Shown: positions 1-4,113 of the stretch, piece after piece
Layout of the letters: each line of letters begins with the position of its first letter
Numbering within the stretch: the stretch's first letter is position 1
NCBI GenBank assembly: GCA_003542955.1
Contig: DPJP01000379.1
Location: 32,455 to 41,434 of the forward strand
Length of the DNA stretch: 8,980 nucleotides
Direction: 5' to 3'
Source of the DNA: Armatimonadota bacterium
GTDB lineage: Bacteria > Armatimonadota > Zipacnadia > Zipacnadales > UBA11051
The notes under the pieces: generated by a model
Told to the model about the DNA's origin: nothing
The model's input: the letters and a program-made list of their open reading frames with translations, nothing else
Database searches by the model: none
Translations under genes and position numbers: made by a program

Positions 1-938
1 ATGATGCGCATGACGAACTTCTCGCCCAGAGTCGTCGGGATGACCGAAGAGCGCAGGTCGTAGTCGTTGTTGTTGTGCCTGACGTGGATGCGTCCGTCCT
101 GCGGCACGCGCCGCTCGGCGATATTCATCCCGGACATGATCTTCAGACGCGAGACAAGCGGGGCGTGGACGAACTTCGGCAGCGGCATGATCTCGTGCAG
201 AACACCGTCGATGCGGTAGCGGACGCGCACGCGGTCCTGGTACGGCTCGACGTGGATGTCGCTGGCGCGTTCGTCGATCGCTCTCGAGATGATGATCTTG
301 GTGAGCCGGATGACGGGCGCCTCGTCGGTGATGTCGGCGATGCGGTCGGTCTGGACGCGCCGATCGTCTTCCGTCTCCGTGAGGTCGGCCTGGGCTCCCA
401 GCGCGTCGCTGCCGGCGATCTGGTCGGTGAGTCCCTTGACGTCGAAGTCACCCATCGCGGCGGGGGTCGGAGTGGCCGCCGGCCGCGGCGCGCCGGCCGA
501 CTCCTTGTAGACCGCCTTGATCGCTCTGGATATCTGAGCGGGCTCGGCAAGCAGCGGCTCGACGGTAACCTGCAGGTGCATCTTCAGGGCGTCAATGGCC
601 AGCACGTCATCGGGCTCGGCCATGGCAACGCGAATCGTGCCGTCCCCGCGCCCGACAGCGACCACGTTGTGGTCCTCGGCGGTCTGCCGATCCAGCAGCA
701 GTGCCACCTTCGGGTCCGGCGGCGTCTTGTCGAGGTCGATGTAGCCGATGTCGAGTTGCTCGGCAAGAGTCTGATACAGCGGGCCGGGTTGGATGTGGCC
801 AAGGTCTATCAGTATCTGGCCCACGCGCTCGGTCGTCTGCTCTTGCGCTTTGAGTGCCGCGTCCAGTTGCTCGGAGTTGATGAGCCCCTTCTCGATGAGC
901 AACTGGCCGATCATCTTATGTCCCCGGCGTCTTCGCAT
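1..938 (-). CDS. pilB: Type IV pilus assembly / type II secretion ATPase, PilB/GspE family (3' end beyond window)
   Basis: This is the N-terminal two thirds of a cytoplasmic hexameric ATPase that powers pilus or pseudopilus extension. Counting from the ATG at 938, residues 9-61 form an MshEN-type domain of two 24-residue motifs (9-32 and 38-61) split by a 5-residue spacer. A Pro/Ala-rich linker follows at about 149-162. The conserved N2 region then shows ASDIHVEPY (225-233), RYRIDGVL (240-247) and a block ending RRVPQDGR (264-283). The window ends just before the expected Walker A motif, so ATP-binding residues cannot be checked. A GAGGTG ribosome site at 947-952 lies 8 bases before ATG 938 and only 2 before ATG 944; ATG 914 is also in frame. 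The gene has its own predicted promoter at 1023-1051. PilB and GspE cannot be told apart without the downstream genes; PilB is favoured because MshEN-bearing pilus ATPases are common next to aroE. Confidence 0.93.
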   Translation of the reverse strand, partial: MRRRRGHKMIGQLLIEKGLINSEQLDAALKAQEQTTERVGQILIDLGHIQPGPLYQTLAEQLDIGYIDLDKTPPDPKVALLLDRQTAEDHNVVAVGRGDGTIRVAMAEPDDVLAIDALKMHLQVTVEPLLAEPAQISRAIKAVYKESAGAPRPAATPTPAAMGDFDVKGLTDQIAGSDALGAQADLTETEDDRRVQTDRIADITDEAPVIRLTKIIISRAIDERASDIHVEPYQDRVRVRYRIDGVLHEIMPLPKFVHAPLVSRLKIMSGMNIAERRVPQDGRIHVRHNNNDYDLRSSVIPTTLGEKFVMRI

Positions 939-946
939 GACCATAG

Positions 947-952
947 CACCTC
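947..952 (-). promoter_or_regulatory. Ribosome binding site of pilB
   Basis: Read on the minus strand this is GAGGTG, a strong anti-SD match. It lies 8 bases before ATG 938 and 2 bases before ATG 944. The other genes here have 6-9 base spacing, which favours 938, but a start at 944 would add only two residues and cannot be excluded. Confidence 0.6.
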
Positions 953-1022
953 AGTTGGCAGTGATGCACGTGCGGTGAGGTTCGTGACTCCACGTCCGCA
1001 AGCTGGTCTGTCTCAGTATGCT

Positions 1023-1051
1023 ATTCTATGCCATCGACAACCACGCGTCAA
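1023..1051 (-). promoter_or_regulatory. Predicted sigma70-type promoter for pilB
   Basis: On the minus strand there is a -35 box TTGACG (1046-1051), a 17-base spacer, and a -10 box TAGAAT (1023-1028). Each hexamer differs from consensus at one base and the spacing is optimal. Transcription would start near 1016, giving an untranslated leader of about 70-80 bases before pilB. It lies in the only real intergenic gap of the window, so pilB can probably be transcribed independently of the alaS-aroE operon. This is a pattern match only. Confidence 0.6.
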
Positions 1052-1066
1052 TGTTACGATTGACGC
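1045..1066. repeat. Perfect 8-bp inverted repeat over the pilB -35 box (candidate operator)
   Basis: The arms GCGTCAAT (1045-1052) and ATTGACGC (1059-1066) are exact reverse complements separated by 6 bases. One arm contains the whole -35 hexamer of the predicted pilB promoter. The geometry (two half-sites, N6 spacer, covering the -35) fits a dimeric transcriptional regulator. It could instead act as an RNA hairpin after aroE, but no T-run follows it on the minus strand, so it is not a classical terminator. Confidence 0.55.
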
Positions 1067-1074
1067 CTGCCGTC

Positions 1075-1090
1075 GCCGGCCATCTCCGGC
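1075..1090 (-). other. Small GC-rich stem-loop downstream of aroE
   Basis: The arms GCCGG (1075-1079) and CCGGC (1086-1090) enclose a 6-base loop. It sits about 60 bases past the aroE stop and has no T-tract after it. It may contribute weakly to termination or 3'-end protection of the aroE transcript, or may be chance in GC-rich DNA. Confidence 0.25.
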
Positions 1091-1128
1091 CCTGTCCATC
1101 TCCCGCCGGGCCACGGGGGCATCCGGCT

Positions 1129-1141
1129 GCGGCAGAGCCGC
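1129..1141 (-). terminator. Possible weak stem-loop terminator just after aroE
   Basis: An all-GC 5-bp stem (GCGGC 1129-1133 with GCCGC 1137-1141) closes a 3-base loop, starting 6 bases beyond the aroE stop codon. It is the nearest hairpin to the operon end, but it lacks the T-run of an intrinsic terminator, so read-through into pilB is possible. Confidence 0.25.
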
Positions 1142-1147
1142 CTGCGC

Positions 1148-2026
1148 TCAGTCTCGCCGCTCGAGCGCGGCCAGCAGCGCGGACCTCATCGTCTCAACCG
1201 GCGCCGGAACGCCCGTCCAGTGCTCGAAGGCGATGGCCCCCTGGTGGACCAGCATACCGGCGCCCTCGAGCGTCTCCGCCCCGCGCGCGGCGGCCGCAGT
1301 CAGCAGCACCGTCTCGCGCGGGTTATAGGTCAGGTCGCACACCAACTGCCCCGGGTGGAGCCACTCGGCGGGGACGACGGGCTCGACATCGGTGTGCGGG
1401 TGCATGCCCACCGACGTGCAGTCGACCACTATGTCCGCGCGCGTGACCGCGTCCCGGGCCGCCTGCTCATCCAACCCGCAAGCCTCGACGCGGCAAGCGC
1501 AGCCCACGCACAGCGGCCGAACCAGCTCCGCCAATGCCGAGGCCTTCTCCGCGGTCCGGTTGACGATGGTGACTGACACCGCATCGCCGTAGACCATCGA
1601 GGCCGCAACCGAGCGCGCCGAGCCGCCCGCCCCGACAATCGCGACCTGCCGTCCCCCGGGTGACCAGCCCTTCTCGGCCATCGAGGCCACAAATCCCGGC
1701 CCGTCGGTGTTGTAGCCGTGCAGTCCGTCATCGGCGACCACAACTGTGTTGACCGCCTGCAGCGCCGCCGCGAACGGGTCCAGATGGTCGACCAGCCCCG
1801 CGACGCCGCCCTTGTGCGGGATCGTCACGTTCACGCCGGCCAGCCCCAGTGCACCGACCCCCGAGACGGCTTTCGCCAGATCGTCCGGCCTCACCTCGAA
1901 GGGCACGTAGACCCAGTTGAGGCCCAGCTCGGCGAAGGCTGCGTTGTGCATGGGCGGCGACAGGCTGTGCCCAACCGGCCAGCCGAAGACTCCCACGACG
2001 CGGGTTGTGCCGTCCAGTTCGCGCAC
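1148..2026 (-). CDS. aroE: Shikimate dehydrogenase (NADP+)
   Basis: This enzyme catalyses NADPH-dependent reduction of 3-dehydroshikimate to shikimate in the chorismate pathway, in the cytoplasm. From the GTG at 2026 it is 292 aa, normal for the family. Visible signatures are the shikimate-binding GHSLSP (19-24, Ser21 and Ser23), NVTIPHK with catalytic Lys72 (66-72), Asn93, NTDG with catalytic Asp108 (106-109), the dinucleotide loop GAGGSARS (132-139), the NADP-selecting NRT (156-158), and CTSVGM plus a QGAIAFEHWTG stretch near the C-terminus. GTG 2026 is chosen because AGGGAG at 2033-2038 lies 6 bases upstream and the protein then begins just before the conserved start of the domain. GTG 2029 or GTG 2056 (overlapping yqeG) are alternatives. 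It follows the yqeG stop by 13 bases and appears to be the last gene of the operon. Confidence 0.96.
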   Translation of the reverse strand: MRELDGTTRVVGVFGWPVGHSLSPPMHNAAFAELGLNWVYVPFEVRPDDLAKAVSGVGALGLAGVNVTIPHKGGVAGLVDHLDPFAAALQAVNTVVVADDGLHGYNTDGPGFVASMAEKGWSPGGRQVAIVGAGGSARSVAASMVYGDAVSVTIVNRTAEKASALAELVRPLCVGCACRVEACGLDEQAARDAVTRADIVVDCTSVGMHPHTDVEPVVPAEWLHPGQLVCDLTYNPRETVLLTAAAARGAETLEGAGMLVHQGAIAFEHWTGVPAPVETMRSALLAALERRD

Positions 2027-2032
2027 CACGGA

Positions 2033-2038
2033 CTCCCT
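2033..2038 (-). promoter_or_regulatory. Ribosome binding site deciding the aroE GTG start
   Basis: AGGGAG on the minus strand lies 6 bases before GTG 2026 and directly after the yqeG stop codon (2040-2042). It supports the shorter aroE start and would suit termination-reinitiation between the two genes. Confidence 0.5.
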
Positions 2039-2039
2039 G

Positions 2040-2576
2040 CTATGGTCGTTGGTCACCGTCGCTACGTCCCTGCGGATGCAGGCCCCATCGACGCAGGAGC
2101 ATTCTCTCGAGTGGCCTGATAAGCTCCGTGCCCGGAAACTCGCGGCCCTGGACCGGTTCGACAAGCACGGTGAACAGACCTTGGAGTTTCGCGCCGGCAA
2201 TGTCGGTGAGGAGCTGATCGCCGATCATCGCCGCCTCGTTCGGAGCCACCCCGATCCGTGCCAGTCCCGCGCGGAATGCCCCGGGGAACGGCTTGCGACC
2301 CAGGCCCCACCGCACAACGACGGGGACGCCGAGGCTGTCGCCCACGGCGCGAACGCCCCGGTAGAAGATCGTGTTCGACACCACGCAGAGCGCGAAACGC
2401 TCCCTCGCCGCGGCGACCCATTCGCGCCGTGCGGCCGACACTTCCCGGCTTCGCCACGCGGTCAGCGTCTTGTCGCGGTCGATGAGCAGGCCCTTGATGC
2501 CACGAGCCGCAAGCGCATCGAGATCAACGTCCTCGAGGCTTGCCACGTACAGGTCTGGTCGCAGTAGTTCCAACAC
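2040..2576 (-). CDS. yqeG: YqeG-family HAD-IIIA phosphatase
   Basis: This is a small (178 aa) cytoplasmic haloacid-dehalogenase-type phosphohydrolase of the YqeG family; its physiological substrate is not established to my knowledge. The start at GTG 2576 gives MLELLRPDLY, the typical family beginning, with GGAG at 2586-2589 nine bases upstream. HAD motifs are complete: motif I DRDKT with nucleophile Asp33 and acid/base Asp35, motif II Ser67 in VVSNT, motif III Lys95 in GRKPFPGAF, and motif IV GDQLLTD (Asp120, Asp125). There is no sizeable cap insertion, as expected for subclass III. It begins 25 bases after mltG and ends 13 bases before aroE. In Bacillus yqeG lies close to aroE, with the GTPase gene yqeH between them; here yqeH is absent from that place. 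An in-frame extension to ATG 2702 would overlap mltG by about 100 bases and is not credible. Confidence 0.9.
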   Translation of the reverse strand: MLELLRPDLYVASLEDVDLDALAARGIKGLLIDRDKTLTAWRSREVSAARREWVAAARERFALCVVSNTIFYRGVRAVGDSLGVPVVVRWGLGRKPFPGAFRAGLARIGVAPNEAAMIGDQLLTDIAGAKLQGLFTVLVEPVQGREFPGTELIRPLERMLLRRWGLHPQGRSDGDQRP

Positions 2577-2601
2577 GCCGTCGCTCTCCGGTGTTCCACT
2601 C

Positions 2602-3606
2602 TTAGCGGCCGCGAATCGCGCGTATCGCCGCGAGATGCTCCTCGTAGGTCCTGGTGAACACATGCGACCCGTCGGGCCGCGCCACATAGAACAGGTACTC
2701 ACTCGAGGCCGGGTGGAGGGCCGCTTTCAGGCTCGCCAGCCCGGGGTTGCAGATCGGCCCCGGCGGCAGGCCCGCGTGCAGATACGTGTTGTAGGGCGAC
2801 TTCACCTTCAGGTCCTCGTGCGTCACGCGCTCCTTGTGAGTACCCAGCGCATACAGCACGGTGGCATCGATCTGCAGCCGCATCCCCTTGGCCAGCCGAT
2901 TGCGGATCACCGACGAGATCAGCGGACGGTCGGCCGCAACCCGTGCCTCACGCTCGATCAGCGAGGCGATCGTGACGAGTTCGTGCAGGCTCAGCGCAGA
3001 GGCCTCGATCTCGGCCGAGTTGGGGGCGTAGAACTTCCGCGAGAACGTCTGCGCCATGGTTGTGACGATCCCGTCGGCCCCGGTCCCCACCACGAACTCG
3101 TAGGTATCCGGAAACAGGTAGCCCTCCAGGCTCTTGGCGGGGAGTGGAGAATCGACTACGTCGGCAACCGTCGCCGGCGCCGCCGCATCGGCGAATGCCT
3201 TTGCCGAGACCATCAGCCCCACGTCTCCGAGGCGCGCGCCCATCTGTGACAGGTCGAAGCCCTCGGGGAAAGTGACTCTCCGTGTCGCGGGCTCACGCAG
3301 GCGCTTCGTGACGATCTCCGGCACCGCGTCGGCGGGTGACAGATCGAAGTAGGCGCCCTTCAGCGAGCTGTCGCCTCCGCGGCGGATATAAATCTTATAG
3401 TATACATAGAACGCCGGAGCGCTCCGGATGATCCCCTCGTCCTCGAGTACGGAAGCAAGCGCCCACAGCCCCTGGCCCGGCTGGAGGTAGACGAGTCTCT
3501 GCGCGCCCGCCGGGTCGCGGGCCTCCAGGCCTTGCAGATAGAGATGCCTCAGACCCAGCGCGCCGACGGCGGCGGCAATAATGACAATCAGCAGGCGTTT
3601 GGCCAA
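2602..3606 (-). CDS. mltG: Endolytic murein transglycosylase MltG (YceG-like)
   Basis: This membrane-anchored lytic transglycosylase cleaves nascent peptidoglycan strands and is proposed to set glycan chain length. It is 334 aa, the usual size. An N-terminal membrane segment spans about residues 5-20 after MAKR, followed by a LysM-like subdomain (about 38-75) and the YceG catalytic domain. Visible signatures are EGYLFPDTY (161-169), ASLIEREA with the predicted catalytic Glu218, and the MRLQIDATVLYALG block (242-255). The start is TTG 3606: AGGAG at 3616-3620 is 9 bases upstream and no ATG or GTG lies at a suitable place. The frame stays open into ruvX as far as 4035, but that extension shows no homology. 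The gene starts 40 bases after ruvX ends and stops 25 bases before yqeG. A tyrosine-rich stretch at residues 67-73 is encoded by unusually AT-rich codons. Confidence 0.95.
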   Translation of the reverse strand: MAKRLLIVIIAAAVGALGLRHLYLQGLEARDPAGAQRLVYLQPGQGLWALASVLEDEGIIRSAPAFYVYYKIYIRRGGDSSLKGAYFDLSPADAVPEIVTKRLREPATRRVTFPEGFDLSQMGARLGDVGLMVSAKAFADAAAPATVADVVDSPLPAKSLEGYLFPDTYEFVVGTGADGIVTTMAQTFSRKFYAPNSAEIEASALSLHELVTIASLIEREARVAADRPLISSVIRNRLAKGMRLQIDATVLYALGTHKERVTHEDLKVKSPYNTYLHAGLPPGPICNPGLASLKAALHPASSEYLFYVARPDGSHVFTRTYEEHLAAIRAIRGR

Positions 3607-3615
3607 TGGTGATAA

Positions 3616-3620
3616 CTCCT
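3616..3620 (-). promoter_or_regulatory. Ribosome binding site supporting the TTG start of mltG
   Basis: AGGAG on the minus strand lies 9 bases before TTG 3606. It is the strongest ribosome site in the region and is the main reason to place the mltG start at a rare TTG codon. Confidence 0.65.
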
Positions 3621-3646
3621 GTGCGCGCCACGCACCCCGCGGGAGA

Positions 3647-4078
3647 CTACGTCTGCGAACACCCGTCGGCGGCCCGGCGGTCGAGGAATGATTGCAGCAT
3701 GATCGACGCGGCAAGCTTGTCCACATTCCGCTTCCGCGTCTCGTGACCTGCCTCCGCCTGCCGCAGCACGCTCTGCGCAATGCCGCTGCTGAAGCGCTCG
3801 TCGCAGGTGTGGACGGGGATGTCGGTCTTCTGTCGGAGGCGCTCGACCTGGGCCTGCACCCGCTGTGCGGCCGGCCCCATCTCGCCCCGCAGTGTATAGG
3901 GCATCCCGAGCACGATGGCCTCTGCCCCGTGCCGTCGTGCCGCGGCGAGGATGGCGCCCACCTGCGCGTTCGGGTCGCTCTCCTCGATGACCTCCGCGGG
4001 CATCGCCATGCGCCCCTCGGGGTCGGAGACCGCAACGCCCAGCCGCCGCTCGCCGGGGTCTATGCCGATGTATCTCAT
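3647..4078 (-). CDS. ruvX: Pre-16S rRNA nuclease / putative Holliday junction resolvase, RuvX (YqgF) family
   Basis: This RNase H-fold nuclease of 143 aa acts in the cytoplasm. E. coli YqgF matures the 5' end of 16S rRNA, and the family was first annotated as a Holliday junction resolvase. The expected acidic residues are present: Asp7 in GIDPGERRLGVAVSD, Asp93-Glu94 in CDERFSS, and Asp120 in the DKLAASIMLQSFLD helix. The VLGMPYTLRGEMGP strand-loop (56-69) matches the family glycine-proline motif. ATG 4078 is preceded by AGGGG at 4087-4091 with 8-base spacing. It begins 27 bases after the DUF4838 gene and precedes mltG by 40 bases; ruvX-mltG proximity is also seen in Bacillus (yrrK-yrzB-yrrL). 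DERFSS replaces the commoner DERLTT, a mild change that keeps the acidic pair. Confidence 0.95.
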   Translation of the reverse strand: MRYIGIDPGERRLGVAVSDPEGRMAMPAEVIEESDPNAQVGAILAAARRHGAEAIVLGMPYTLRGEMGPAAQRVQAQVERLRQKTDIPVHTCDERFSSGIAQSVLRQAEAGHETRKRNVDKLAASIMLQSFLDRRAADGCSQT

Positions 4079-4099
4079 CTCATGCGCCCCTGTTGGTGC

Positions 4100-4113
4100 A
4101 GCCGCTCACGGCT
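4100..4113 (-). other. Stem-loop enclosing the stop codon of the DUF4838 gene
   Basis: The arms AGCCG (4100-4104) and CGGCT (4109-4113) form a perfect 5-bp stem with a 4-base loop. The loop holds the TGA stop (4106-4108). It lies just upstream of the ruvX ribosome site. It might be a weak RNA-processing or insulation element, or chance. Confidence 0.25.

Noticed and set aside
75..1328. A 417-codon plus-strand frame opposite pilB and the end of aroE
   Set aside because: It runs through the pilB start and the intergenic promoter region into aroE, has no recognisable motif, and lies opposite well-supported minus-strand coding sequence.
2057..2200. Extension of aroE to a start at 2200
   Set aside because: It would overlap yqeG by about 160 bases in another frame. 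The extra residues are unlike any AroE N-terminus, and there are ribosome-site-supported GTG starts at 2026-2056.
2577..2702. Extension of yqeG to a start at 2702
   Set aside because: The additional residues overlap the conserved C-terminus of mltG and lack homology, while GTG 2576 gives the typical YqeG start.
3607..4035. Extension of mltG upstream into ruvX (in-frame start at 4035)
   Set aside because: The extra 143 residues are an out-of-frame reading of ruvX with no homology; a good ribosome site at 3616-3620 supports TTG 3606.
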